Source: Mycobacterium kyogaense
GTDB lineage: Bacteria > Actinomycetota > Actinomycetes > Mycobacteriales > Mycobacteriaceae
DNA: 44,575 nt
Assembly: GCF_003254575.1 (NCBI RefSeq)
Contig: NZ_QJUA01000044.1
Location: 1-44,575, forward strand
Direction of reading: 5' to 3'
Below the pieces are notes generated by a model that did not search any database, was not told the DNA's origin, and saw nothing but the letters and a program-made list of their open reading frames with translations. This document shows positions 16,920-25,422 of this stretch, piece after piece. The position numbers and the translations under genes are program-made. Position 1 is the stretch's first letter. Each line of letters opens with the position of its first letter.

Positions 16920-16968
16920 GATTTCGGCGTGGTTGTCGTCGCCAGGCGACGACAACCACGCCGAAATC
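16920..16968. terminator. Bidirectional terminator, perfect 24-bp hairpin
   Basis: The arms 16920-16943 and 16945-16968 are perfect reverse complements with a single base (A16944) between them. The hairpin fills the space between two converging genes: the dehydrogenase ends at 16912 and the FAS1 gene ends at 16970. It can therefore stop transcription from both sides. The outer ends are AT-rich (GATTT and AAATC), giving short T-runs on each strand. Confidence 0.8.
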
Positions 16969-16969
16969 A

Positions 16970-17707
16970 CTAACCGATCGGGGCTTCTGCGGCCGGGGTG
17001 GTCGGCGTCTGGGCCGGCAGCGGCGCAGCCGACGTGGTGGCCGCGGTGGTCGGGGCCTCAGACGTGGCCGACGTGCTCGTCGATGTCGACGTCTTCGGGG
17101 CCGGCGCGTCCGCAGGGTTCAGCACGTGATCGACCAGGTAGATCCGCGCGTTCTCCGCCTGGATGCCACCGCACACCACCTGGGTGGTCTCGTTGACCTT
17201 GAGGTTGTCGCCGGAACCGGTCACCTCGATCTCGGTGCCCTCCTGCGTGGGCCGCTGGCCCTTGACGTCATCGGGGCCCAGCAGGCCGAGGAAGACGTGG
17301 TAGTACAGCAGGCTGGTCAGCGCGGCCGGGTCGGTGCGCAGCATCTCCTGCTGCTCGGGCGGCAGCTCGGCGAACGCCTCGTTGGTGGGCGCGAACACCA
17401 CGAACGGGCCGTTGTCGAGCACCGGGTCGATGTTGACGGCCGGGTTCAGCTGGCCGGACACCGCGGCGTTGAACGAGCTGATGTCCGGGATGCTGGCCAG
17501 CACCTTGCTGACGGGCACATTGGCCAGGCTCTTCCAGTTCGGCACTGCTTGCTTGAACGGATCGCACTTGCCCTGCGGGTCGGGGATCTCAGCCGTCACG
17601 GTGGTCGTGGTCGGCTCGGCGGATGCGGTCACAGCCAGCGGAACCGACAGGGCGATCGCGGTGGCACTCGCAGCGATGCCGATGGCCTTGCTGGGGCGGG
17701 TCTTCAC
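16970..17707 (-). CDS. Secreted fasciclin (FAS1) domain protein
   Basis: This 245-residue exported protein has a Sec signal peptide (1-30, cut after VTASA), one FAS1 domain (about 60-195, with FVVFAPTNEAFAELP and the C-terminal IYLVDHVLNP) and a Thr/Ala/Ser/Pro-rich tail likely to be glycosylated or wall-associated. FAS1 domains mediate adhesion or bind lipids; Mtb MPT70/MPT83 are relatives. There is no lipobox cysteine, so it should be released or held by the tail. The GTG start has AGGAG a few bases upstream. Two cysteines (in GKCDPF and VVCGG) may form a disulfide. Confidence 0.9.
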   Translation of the reverse strand: MKTRPSKAIGIAASATAIALSVPLAVTASAEPTTTTVTAEIPDPQGKCDPFKQAVPNWKSLANVPVSKVLASIPDISSFNAAVSGQLNPAVNIDPVLDNGPFVVFAPTNEAFAELPPEQQEMLRTDPAALTSLLYYHVFLGLLGPDDVKGQRPTQEGTEIEVTGSGDNLKVNETTQVVCGGIQAENARIYLVDHVLNPADAPAPKTSTSTSTSATSEAPTTAATTSAAPLPAQTPTTPAAEAPIG

Positions 17708-17812
17708 GTTCTGCTCCTCATGCTCGTCAGGTCGCTTGGCATGCTAAGCGCACGCTCGGGTCACGACCAAGTCGAGAATGTGTCGCGGTTGTGCCACGAA
17801 CCGTTACAGAAG

Positions 17813-17830
17813 AACCGCTGACCAGCGGTT
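17813..17830 (-). terminator. Hairpin at the end of the SDR gene
   Basis: AACCGCT and AGCGGTT (17813-17819 and 17824-17830) form a perfect 7-bp stem with a 4-base loop that overlaps the SDR stop codon (TAA at 17829-17831, minus strand). On the minus strand it is followed by a T-rich CTTCTGT, so it may be a terminator before the FAS1 gene. Confidence 0.5.
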
Positions 17831-18737
17831 ATCGCGCGCCGACAGCCGGCGTGCAGAGCTGCTCGGAGAGCTGCCACAACTCCAGCGCGCGGGCCTCGTC
17901 CACCGCATACGCCGCCGCCTCGGCGACCGCACAGTCGGACAGATACACACCCCCAGCAGGGGTCACGTCGTCGCTGACCGCGGCCCACACCTGCGTCGCC
18001 GCGCCGTACTCGGGCGTGGTGAACTGCCGGTTGGTGCGGCCACGCCGGGTCAGGTCGGCGAAGTCCTGGTCGTCCATGTGCCGGGCCAGCGAGGTGGCGA
18101 CGATGCCGGGGTGCACCGCATAGGCGTGCACCCCGCTGTCGCGCAGGCGTCGGTCCAGTTCGACCGCGTGCAGCACATTTGCGGTCTTCGATGCGCCGTA
18201 CGCGACGAACTTGTCGTAGTCGCGGTGCTCCCAGTTGGCGTCATCGAGGTCGATGTCGCCGAGCCGATGACCTTCCGAGGACAGGTTCACCACACGCGCG
18301 CCGTCGGCAGCGACCAGAGCGGGCAGCAGCGAGCGGGTCAGCTCGAAGTGACCCAGATGGTTGGTGCCGAACTGCATCTCGAACCCGTCGACGGTGCGCT
18401 CGAACGGCGTGAACATCACCCCGGCGTTGTTCATCAGCACGTGGACGGCCGGGGTCAGGTCGCTGATCTCCGCCGCTGCCGCAGTCACCGATTCGAGCGA
18501 GGTGAGGTCCATGCGCACCGTCGCGGTCGACGCCTGCGGTACCTGCTCGCGAACCCACGCCTGCGTATCGGCGAGCGCCGCCGCGTCGCGACCCGTCAGG
18601 ACCACTCGTGCACCGGTGTGGGCCAGGCATCGGGCCGACTCCCGGCCCAGTCCCGACGTCGCGCCGGTGATCACGACGGTCTTACCGGTCAGATCGACGC
18701 CCTCGACGATCTGGCGGGCGGTGGGGGTCGACGTCAT
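17829..18737 (-). CDS. Short-chain dehydrogenase/reductase
   Basis: This 302-residue SDR resembles retinol dehydrogenase/protochlorophyllide reductase-type proteins. It has the cofactor motif TGATSGLG, NNAG followed by VMF, NLSSEGH and the catalytic YGASK. The HPGIVATSL stretch after the active site is typical. I chose the ATG at 18737; a GTG seven codons upstream is possible, while the much longer open frame to 19346 only mirrors the gene on the other strand. It is divergent from the gamma-carbonic-anhydrase-like gene. The substrate is unknown. Confidence 0.88.
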   Translation of the reverse strand: MTSTPTARQIVEGVDLTGKTVVITGATSGLGRESARCLAHTGARVVLTGRDAAALADTQAWVREQVPQASTATVRMDLTSLESVTAAAAEISDLTPAVHVLMNNAGVMFTPFERTVDGFEMQFGTNHLGHFELTRSLLPALVAADGARVVNLSSEGHRLGDIDLDDANWEHRDYDKFVAYGASKTANVLHAVELDRRLRDSGVHAYAVHPGIVATSLARHMDDQDFADLTRRGRTNRQFTTPEYGAATQVWAAVSDDVTPAGGVYLSDCAVAEAAAYAVDEARALELWQLSEQLCTPAVGAR

Positions 18738-18815
18738 TGTCGAGTCGGAGGTCGTCACGACGAGAGGATCGCACGCGCCTGCCGAGCATGCGGCAGCCGA
18801 CCCTACGATGGCGCC

Positions 18816-19343
18816 ATGCCGGAGCCGCTGATCCTCCCCATCGCCGGGCACGCGCCTACGCTGCATCCGCAGAGCTGGGCCGCGCCGAACTCCACCCTCG
18901 TCGGCCGGGTGATCCTCGCCGAGGGGGCCAGCGTCTGGTACGGCGCCACGCTGCGCGCCGAGACCGAGGACATCGAGGTCGGGCCGGGCAGCAACATCCA
19001 GGACAACGTGACGATCCACGTCGACCCGGGTTTCCCTGCGCGCATCGGCAGCGGCGTGACCGTCGGCCACAACGCGGTCCTGCACGGGTGCACCGTCGGC
19101 GACGACACCCTGATCGGGATGGGAGCGGTGGTCCTCAACGGAGCCACCATCGGCGCGGGATGTCTGATCGCCGCCGGCGCGGTGGTGTCGCAGGGCGCGC
19201 AGATCCCGGCGGGACACATGGTCGCCGGGGTGCCCGCCAAGGTGCGCCGCGAGCTGGGCGACGCCGAGAAGGACGGCATCCGGACCAACGCGCTGCTGTA
19301 CCAGGAGCTGGTCAAATTGCACCGTGACACAGGCAACGTCTGA
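18816..19343 (+). CDS. Gamma carbonic anhydrase family protein
   Basis: This 175-residue left-handed beta-helix protein is built of hexapeptide repeats. The three zinc-binding histidines of gamma carbonic anhydrases are kept: His68 (TIHVD), His85 and His90 (VGHNAVLHGC). The C-terminal helix contains AGVPAKVRREL. The catalytic role, interconversion of CO2 and bicarbonate, is likely but not certain, since many homologues are inactive or act as acetyltransferases. Mtb Rv3525c is a homologue of nearly the same length, as I recall. It lies 29 bases before the next gene. Confidence 0.88.
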   Translation: MPEPLILPIAGHAPTLHPQSWAAPNSTLVGRVILAEGASVWYGATLRAETEDIEVGPGSNIQDNVTIHVDPGFPARIGSGVTVGHNAVLHGCTVGDDTLIGMGAVVLNGATIGAGCLIAAGAVVSQGAQIPAGHMVAGVPAKVRRELGDAEKDGIRTNALLYQELVKLHRDTGNV

Positions 19344-19372
19344 CATAGCGGCGGTTGGGGTACAGGCCAGTC

Positions 19373-20518
19373 GTGGGTAATCGGACTCTGGTCACCGGCG
19401 CGAGCGGGTACATCGGCTCTCGCCTGGTCGCGTCTCTCCTGGACGCCGGCAACGACGTCGTCGCGGTCAGCCGCCATCCCGAAAGGCTGCGCGAGTTCGG
19501 CTGGCACGACCGTGTTTCCGCAGTCGAACTGGATGCCGGCGACGCAGCGTCGGCGCGGCGGGCGTTCGACGAGGCCGGTCCGATCGACGTCGTCTACTAC
19601 CTGGTGCACGGAATCGGCCAACCCGGTTTCCGGGAGGCCGACAACGAGGCCGCTGCCACTGTCGCCGAGGCGGCCAAGGCGGCGGGGGTGCGCCGCATCG
19701 TCTATCTCGGCGGATTCGTGCCGCAGGCCGCCGACGGCGGACCGCTGTCGGAACACCTGGCCAGCCGGGCCGAGGTCGCGCACGCGCTGCAGATCGACGG
19801 CGGACCCGATGTCGTGTGGCTCGGCGCGGCGATCGTTCTCGGGGCGGGGTCGACGTCCTTCGAGATGATGCGCTACGTCGCCGACCGGTTCCTGCTGCTG
19901 CCGATGCCCGAGTGGTCGGCCAATCCGATCGACCCGATCTCGATCCGCGACGTGCTGTACTACCTGGTGGCCGCAGCGGACGAGACGGTCCCCGCGGGCT
20001 CCTATGACATCCGGGGACCCGAGACCACCACGTACGGCGATCTGCTGCGCACCTACGCGCGCATCGCCGGCATCTTCCGGACCCCGGTCCCGGTCTACGG
20101 CATCGACACCGGTCTGGTGTCGAAGGTCAGCGGCGCCATCCTGCCGGTGCCCGGCGGTCTGGCCGGCGACCTGATCGAGTCGCTGGACTTCCCGATGATG
20201 GCGACCCAGAACGGGCTCGACGTGCCCGACCCGCCGGAGGGACTCACGAGTGTCGAGGACGCCATTCGCGCAGCCGTGACGAGCCCCTCGCGCCGACCCG
20301 TCGACCGTCTCGCCGACCCCCACCACCTCGCCGACACCGATCCCGATTGGGCAGGTGGCGACGCGTTGCGTTTGCGGCAGATCGCCTCCGCTGTGACGCC
20401 GCATGTCGTCCACCCGGTACTCGGACTGATCGGTCTGGTGCCCAAACCCGTCGCCGCTGCCGTCCGCACCGGTCTGGATCACGTGATCGGACTGGTGCCC
20501 AGGGGGAGTACTGCGTGA
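19373..20518 (+). CDS. NAD(P)-binding epimerase/NmrA-like protein
   Basis: This 381-residue extended SDR-type protein has an N-terminal Rossmann motif TGASGYIG (8-15). VVYYLVHGIG and IVYLGG suggest an NmrA-like or atypical SDR with an altered active site. The C-terminal half is of unknown role. The GTG at 19373 gives the usual short lead to the Rossmann fold; an upstream TTG at 19355 is less likely. The stop overlaps the protease gene (GTGA), so they are co-translated. Function not assigned. Confidence 0.8.
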   Translation: MGNRTLVTGASGYIGSRLVASLLDAGNDVVAVSRHPERLREFGWHDRVSAVELDAGDAASARRAFDEAGPIDVVYYLVHGIGQPGFREADNEAAATVAEAAKAAGVRRIVYLGGFVPQAADGGPLSEHLASRAEVAHALQIDGGPDVVWLGAAIVLGAGSTSFEMMRYVADRFLLLPMPEWSANPIDPISIRDVLYYLVAAADETVPAGSYDIRGPETTTYGDLLRTYARIAGIFRTPVPVYGIDTGLVSKVSGAILPVPGGLAGDLIESLDFPMMATQNGLDVPDPPEGLTSVEDAIRAAVTSPSRRPVDRLADPHHLADTDPDWAGGDALRLRQIASAVTPHVVHPVLGLIGLVPKPVAAAVRTGLDHVIGLVPRGSTA

Positions 20519-21231
20519 ACAGCTCAGAGCACACGCCGCTGTCCGGCGAGATCAAGCAGATCGCGCGCACCAAGGCGCCTGCATTCAACGAGCCGCCGTC
20601 GATGGTGACCCGGCGCAAGTTCGTCGTCGGGGTGTTCCTGCTGATCGGCGCGGCACTGCTCGGCTATTCGCTCAGTCGTCCGCCCGGGGACAGCTCCTTC
20701 GTGTGGCTCACGCTGGCGCTGGCCGCGGTGTGGGCCATCGGGGCGTTCCTGTCCGGACCCTTGCACTGGGGGCATGTCAGCTTCCGCGGCCGTAACCAGC
20801 GCCCGGTCATCACCGGTACCGGCGTGGGCCTGGGCCTCGGCGCGATCTTCGTCGTAGGCGCTCTGGTGGCGCGGCAGATCCCGCCGGTGCGCGACTACAT
20901 CACCAGCGTGCTCGAGTACGTGAACACCGCGCCGCTGTGGGTGATTGCGTTCATCACGGTGATCAACGGCCTGGCCGAGGAGATGTTCTTCCGTGGTGCG
21001 CTCTACACGGCGCTGTGGAAGTACAAGCCGGTGCTGGTCTCGACCGTGCTGTATGTGATCGCGACCGCGGCCACCACCGGTAACCCGATGCTGGGTTTCG
21101 CGGCCATCGTCCTGGGCACCGTGTGCGCGCTGGAGCGCCGTGCCACCGGCGGAGTACTCGCCCCGATGCTGACGCACTTCTTCTGGGGGCTGGTGATGGT
21201 TCTCGCCCTGCCCCCGCTGTTCGGCGTCTAA
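20515..21231 (+). CDS. CPBP family intramembrane metalloprotease
   Basis: This 238-residue membrane protein of the CPBP (Abi/Rce1-like) family has about six hydrophobic segments and the conserved EExxxR motif (Glu155, Glu156, Arg160 in AEEMFFRG), with a late histidine in LTHFFWG. These residues form the catalytic site of Rce1-type proteases. The substrate is unknown. It is coupled to the epimerase-like gene by a four-base overlap, and its end overlaps the converging MFS gene by four bases. Confidence 0.85.
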   Translation: MNSSEHTPLSGEIKQIARTKAPAFNEPPSMVTRRKFVVGVFLLIGAALLGYSLSRPPGDSSFVWLTLALAAVWAIGAFLSGPLHWGHVSFRGRNQRPVITGTGVGLGLGAIFVVGALVARQIPPVRDYITSVLEYVNTAPLWVIAFITVINGLAEEMFFRGALYTALWKYKPVLVSTVLYVIATAATTGNPMLGFAAIVLGTVCALERRATGGVLAPMLTHFFWGLVMVLALPPLFGV

Positions 21232-22502
21232 TCCAGCGGGTGCGCGACCTCGTCGCGCCGCATCCGGGCGGCGGCCATCGCGATGCCCGCCAGCAGCACC
21301 GGCACCAGGCCCGCGGTGAGGAAGATCGTCGGCATCGACACCACCTTCGACAGCGGGCCGATGATCGCGAACGACACCGGCATGAACGCGAGTGAGACGA
21401 AGAAGTCCAGGCTGGACACGCGGCCCAGCATCTCCGGCGGTACCCGCCGCTGCAGCAGCGTGCCCCAGATGACCATGCCCGCGCCGTCGGTGACGCCGAT
21501 GACGAAGGTGGCCAGCGCCATCACCGGGAACGACGAGGTGACGCCGACGACCGCCAGCGGTATCGAGCCCAGTCCCCACATCGTCATCATCACCGTCAGA
21601 TAGCGGCGGGGCAGTTGCCGTGACGACACCGTCAGCGCACCCAGCGCGCTGCCGAGGCCGAAGAACGCGAGCACCAGACCATAGGTCTTCTCGCCGTCGG
21701 CGAACCTGTCGCCGACGATGAAGGGCAGTAGGACCTCGATCGGGCCCAGGACCACCAGCACGAACACGCTGGCGAACAGCAGCGTCCACAACAGCCACGG
21801 TGTGCGCCACACGAACGCGAAGCCCTCGCGTAGATCGCGCAGCAGGTGCGACTTCGGTTGTGTGACAACGCGTGTGCCGGCCGGCCGGGTCGCGATGAGC
21901 AGCGCGAGGCCGATGGCGAACAGGATCGCCACCACGAGTGCGCCCGCGGCCGGGAACGTCGCGCCGATCAGCACGCCCGCCACCGCAGGGCCGGCGGCGC
22001 GCTGGAACACCGGGCGTACGACGCCTTCGACGCCGTTGGCGGCCAGCAGCTGCTCGGCCGGCAGGATGCGCGGGAGCAGGGCGCTGTAGGCCGGGAAGAA
22101 GAACGCGGCGGCTACGCCCAGGGCGCCGGCTGCGATCGCGAGATGCCAGATCTGCAGCGTGCCGGCGAAGCCGAGCACCGCGATGACGGAAACCACTGTG
22201 GTGTTGACGAATTCGACGACGATGATGATGCCGCGTTGGGGGAGCCGGTCTGCGGCCAGGCCGCCGACGAGGACGAAGGCGACCAGGCCGAGCCCCAGGC
22301 AGGTCGCGACCAGCGACAGCGAGGTGGGATCGTCGTCGATGGCGATCACCTGCAGCGTCATCACCACCGCCCACATGCCCTCGGCGAAGATCGACAGGGA
22401 GACGGCGGCGATGAGCAGGCGGTACTCGCGGATTCGGAAGGGCGCGAGCACGCGCCAGCGGGCTTCTGCCGCCGGCGTCTCGATGTGGTAGTCCGTGCTC
22501 AC
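21228..22502 (-). CDS. MFS transporter (EntS/DHA3 type)
   Basis: This 424-residue major facilitator with about twelve membrane segments belongs to the group that includes enterobactin exporter EntS and drug exporters. The GGLAADRLPQRG loop between helices 2 and 3 matches motif A. I prefer the GTG at 22502 (start VSTDYHIE) over an upstream ATG at 22607, which would read through three hairpins between the two genes. The substrate is unknown; a siderophore or small drug is typical for the group. Confidence 0.85.
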   Translation of the reverse strand: MSTDYHIETPAAEARWRVLAPFRIREYRLLIAAVSLSIFAEGMWAVVMTLQVIAIDDDPTSLSLVATCLGLGLVAFVLVGGLAADRLPQRGIIIVVEFVNTTVVSVIAVLGFAGTLQIWHLAIAAGALGVAAAFFFPAYSALLPRILPAEQLLAANGVEGVVRPVFQRAAGPAVAGVLIGATFPAAGALVVAILFAIGLALLIATRPAGTRVVTQPKSHLLRDLREGFAFVWRTPWLLWTLLFASVFVLVVLGPIEVLLPFIVGDRFADGEKTYGLVLAFFGLGSALGALTVSSRQLPRRYLTVMMTMWGLGSIPLAVVGVTSSFPVMALATFVIGVTDGAGMVIWGTLLQRRVPPEMLGRVSSLDFFVSLAFMPVSFAIIGPLSKVVSMPTIFLTAGLVPVLLAGIAMAAARMRRDEVAHPLD

Positions 22503-22559
22503 TTGTCGATGGTGGCCGACGAGTGGTGCTCGCGTCGAACGATTTTCGAGGCGCGCTTG

Positions 22560-22622
22560 CGCCCAGATGGGCGAAAGGGCGAGAGTCTCTCGCACTTTTC
22601 CGCCCAAATGTCGGTTTGGGCG
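22560..22622. repeat. Three consecutive hairpins between crotonase and MFS genes
   Basis: Three perfect inverted repeats are packed in 63 bases. They are CGCCCA-GA-TGGGCG (22560-22573), GCGAGAG-T-CTCTCGC (22579-22593) and CGCCCAAA-N6-TTTGGGCG (22601-22622). They follow the crotonase stop (22631, minus strand) and precede the MFS start. The one nearest the stop could be its terminator, with GGAAAAG after the stem. The others may be operators or a structured leader. Confidence 0.7.
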
Positions 22623-22630
22623 GGGGTGGG

Positions 22631-23440
22631 TCAGGTGTCGGTGAAGGTGGGCTCCCGGCGCTGCTGGAACGCACGCGCTCCTTCGCGGAAGTCGTTGGCG
22701 TCCAGCAGTATCAGCTGGCCCTGCTTCTCGCGCTCGAGGGCGCCCTCGAGTTCGGTCAGCGTCGCGGCGTTGACCGCGTCCTTGGTCTTGCGCAGTGCCA
22801 CGGCGGGTCCGGCGGCCAACCTGGCGACGACGGCGTCGACCTCGGCGGCGAAGTCATCAGCCGGGAACACCGCGCTGACCAGCCCCCAGTCGAAGGCCTG
22901 TGCGGCGGGGATGCGCTCGGCCAACAGCGCCATCCGCATCGCCCGGATTCGCCCGACCGCCGCGGCGATCAATGCCGAGGCCCCGCCGTCGGGCATCAAC
23001 CCGATCTTGGTGAACGCCAGCATGAAAAATGCCTTCTCCGAGGCCAAAACGACATCACACGCCAGCGCCAGTGACGCCCCGACACCCGCTGCCGCCCCCT
23101 GCACCACCGCGACCGCCGGCTGCGGCAGCGCCACGATCGCGCGGATGGCGCGGTTGGCGGCGTCGAGCACCTCGGCCGGCGTTCCCGCCCCGTCTGGATC
23201 GGCGTGGTCGGACTCGCTGATACCCGCGCCGGAGGAGAAGCCGCGCCCGGCCCCCTCGATGCGCACCACCCGCACCTCGGGGTCGCCCGCGGCGCGGTCC
23301 AGAGCGTCGGCCAGCGTGGTCAACATCGCTGCGGTCAGCGAGTTCAGGCTGTCCGGGCGGTGCAGTTGCAGAGTCAGCACACCGCCCTCGCGGCTCACCC
23401 GAAGGTCGTCGATACCCGCGTAATCCTGCGTCGTTGACAT
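22631..23440 (-). CDS. Enoyl-CoA hydratase/isomerase family protein
   Basis: This 269-residue crotonase-fold protein has the oxyanion-hole motif FSSGAGI (68-74). The first hydratase Glu is replaced by Ser123 (AAGVGASLAL), and Asp151 stands in the second region (IGLMPDGGAS). This pattern fits PaaG-like isomerases better than true hydratases, so double-bond isomerisation is possible. It diverges from mcr by 87 bases, the arrangement I recall for Mtb echA10/echA11 beside mcr. The substrate is not identified. Confidence 0.87.
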   Translation of the reverse strand: MSTTQDYAGIDDLRVSREGGVLTLQLHRPDSLNSLTAAMLTTLADALDRAAGDPEVRVVRIEGAGRGFSSGAGISESDHADPDGAGTPAEVLDAANRAIRAIVALPQPAVAVVQGAAAGVGASLALACDVVLASEKAFFMLAFTKIGLMPDGGASALIAAAVGRIRAMRMALLAERIPAAQAFDWGLVSAVFPADDFAAEVDAVVARLAAGPAVALRKTKDAVNAATLTELEGALEREKQGQLILLDANDFREGARAFQQRREPTFTDT

Positions 23441-23527
23441 AGTCAGGCACCCTAGGTGGGTCGAGAAGGTTATACAAGTAAGCTATGTCGGGCTCGACCG
23501 AGCGACCGACGAAAAGGACGGGTGGAG

Positions 23528-24613
23528 ATGGCTGGACCTCTGCAGGGACTGCGTGTGGTGGAGTTGGCCGGCATCGGCCCCGGACCCCATGCGGCGATGA
23601 TCCTCGGCGACCTGGGCGCCGATGTCGTACGCGTGGAACGTCCAGGCAAGGGCGGTGGTGCGCCGAGCGGGGACTACCTGCTGCGTAACCGGCGTTCGAT
23701 CGGCGCCAACCTGAAGGACCCGGCCGACGTCGAGAAGGTGCTCTCCCTGATCGCCAAGGCCGACGTGCTGATCGAGGGGTTCCGTCCCGGGGTCACCGAA
23801 CGTCTCGGCCTGGGGCCCGAGGATTGCGCGAAGGTCAACGAGCGCCTGATCTATGCGCGGATGACCGGGTGGGGCCAGGACGGACCGCGGGCTCAGCAGG
23901 CCGGTCACGACATCAACTACATCTCGCTCAACGGCACGTTGCACGCGATCGGCCGGGCCGGTGAGCGCCCGGTGCCGCCGCTGAACCTGGCCGGCGACTT
24001 CGGTGGCGGGTCGATGTTCCTGATCGTCGGCGTCCTCGCTGCTCTCTTCGAGCGTCAGACCTCCGGCAAGGGGCAGGTGATCGACGCCGCGATGGTCGAC
24101 GGCTCCAGCGTGCTGATGGCGATGATGTGGGCGTTCCGCGGCACCGGCATGTGGAGCGACGAACGCGGAACCAACATGCTCGACACCGGTGCGCCCTACT
24201 ACGACACCTACACGTGCGCCGACGGCCGCTACGTCGCGGTGGGTGCGATCGAGCCGCAGTTCTACGCCGAGATGCTCAAGGGCCTCGGGCTCGATGCCGG
24301 TGATCTGCCCGGCCAGAACGACGTCAGCCGCTGGCCCGAGCTGCGGGCGCGGCTGACCGAGGCATTCGGCGCGCAGGATCGGGACCACTGGGCCTCGGTG
24401 TTCGCCGGTACCGATGCCTGCGTCACCCCGGTGCTGTCCTTCGCCGAGGTCGAGTCCGAGCCGCACAACACCGAGCGTGACACCTTCTACCGCGAGAACG
24501 GGAACCTGTACCCGGCGCCGGCGCCGCGGTTCTCCCGCAGTGTGACGGACGCCCCGAAGGCGCCGGGTGTACCGGGAGCCGATACCGAAGCTGTTCTGCA
24601 GGACTGGATTTAG
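23528..24613 (+). CDS. mcr: Alpha-methylacyl-CoA racemase
   Basis: This 361-residue family III CoA-transferase fold enzyme inverts the 2-methyl centre of branched acyl-CoAs so that beta-oxidation can proceed, as needed for sterol side chains and pristanate-like acids. It is very similar to my memory of Mtb MCR (Rv1143, 360 residues). The catalytic residues align with an offset of one: His127 (AGHDIN), Asp157 (AGDFGGG) and Glu242 (AIEPQF). I chose the ATG at 23528 because it gives the MAGPLxGLRVVELAG start of the family. The SDR follows after 21 bases. Confidence 0.95.
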   Translation: MAGPLQGLRVVELAGIGPGPHAAMILGDLGADVVRVERPGKGGGAPSGDYLLRNRRSIGANLKDPADVEKVLSLIAKADVLIEGFRPGVTERLGLGPEDCAKVNERLIYARMTGWGQDGPRAQQAGHDINYISLNGTLHAIGRAGERPVPPLNLAGDFGGGSMFLIVGVLAALFERQTSGKGQVIDAAMVDGSSVLMAMMWAFRGTGMWSDERGTNMLDTGAPYYDTYTCADGRYVAVGAIEPQFYAEMLKGLGLDAGDLPGQNDVSRWPELRARLTEAFGAQDRDHWASVFAGTDACVTPVLSFAEVESEPHNTERDTFYRENGNLYPAPAPRFSRSVTDAPKAPGVPGADTEAVLQDWI

Positions 24614-24634
24614 CCAACAGAAAGGAACCGATCA

Positions 24635-25387
24635 ATGGAGATCAAGGACGCGGTCGCGGTCGTCACCGGAGGTGCCTCCGGTCTCGGTCTCGCGACCACG
24701 AAGCGCCTGCTGGACCGAGGCGCATCCGTCGTGGTCATCGACCTCAAGGGCGCCGAGGCGGTCGCCGAATTGGGGCCGCGCGCCAAGTTCGTCGAGGCCA
24801 ACGTCACCGATCCCGAGCAGGTCGCCGCTGCGCTGGACGCGGCGGAGGAGATGGGGCCGGTCCGTATCGACGTCAACTGCGCGGGCATCGGCAACGCGAT
24901 CAAGACGCTCGGTAAAGAGGGGCCCTTCCCTCTCGACGGCTTCCGCAAGGTCGTCGAGGTCAACCTGATCGGTACGTTCAACGTCATTCGCCTTGCGGCA
25001 GAACGCATTGCCAGGACCGAGCCCATTGGCGGTGAGCGTGGCGTCATCATCAACACCGCGTCGGTGGCCGCGTTCGACGGGCAGATCGGGCAGGCCGCGT
25101 ACTCGGCATCGAAGGGCGGCGTGGTCGGCATGACGCTGCCGATCGCGCGCGACCTGTCGCGTGATCTGATCCGCGTCGTCACCATCGCGCCGGGCCTGTT
25201 CAAGACCCCGCTGCTGGGCTCGCTGCCCGAGGAGGCGCAGGCCTCGCTGGGCAAGCAGGTGCCTCACCCGGCCCGCCTCGGTGACCCCGACGAATACGGC
25301 GCGCTCGCCACGCACATCGTCGAGAACCCGATGCTCAACGGGGAGACGATCCGGCTCGATGGCGCGATCCGGATGGCCCCGCGATGA
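24635..25387 (+). CDS. SDR, 3-hydroxyacyl-CoA dehydrogenase type 2-like
   Basis: This 250-residue SDR of the HSD10 type oxidises 3-hydroxyacyl-CoA or hydroxysteroids with NAD. It shows TGGASGLG (11-18), an NCAG motif (81-84) in place of NNAG, Asp after the second beta-strand (VIDLKG, favouring NAD), and catalytic Ser143, Tyr156 and Lys160. An AAAGGAA ribosome site precedes the ATG. In Mtb the same place beside mcr is held by Rv1144, also 250 residues as I recall. It probably works with mcr in the same branched-chain acyl-CoA pathway. Confidence 0.92.
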   Translation: MEIKDAVAVVTGGASGLGLATTKRLLDRGASVVVIDLKGAEAVAELGPRAKFVEANVTDPEQVAAALDAAEEMGPVRIDVNCAGIGNAIKTLGKEGPFPLDGFRKVVEVNLIGTFNVIRLAAERIARTEPIGGERGVIINTASVAAFDGQIGQAAYSASKGGVVGMTLPIARDLSRDLIRVVTIAPGLFKTPLLGSLPEEAQASLGKQVPHPARLGDPDEYGALATHIVENPMLNGETIRLDGAIRMAPR

Positions 25388-25422
25388 GCGCTTGCGCGAA
25401 GAGCAGAGGACAGCGGTAGACC

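Noticed and set aside
18738..19346. N-terminal extension of the SDR at 17829
   Set aside because: The extension is antisense to the gamma-carbonic-anhydrase gene and lies before a complete SDR start with the Rossmann motif at the normal distance.
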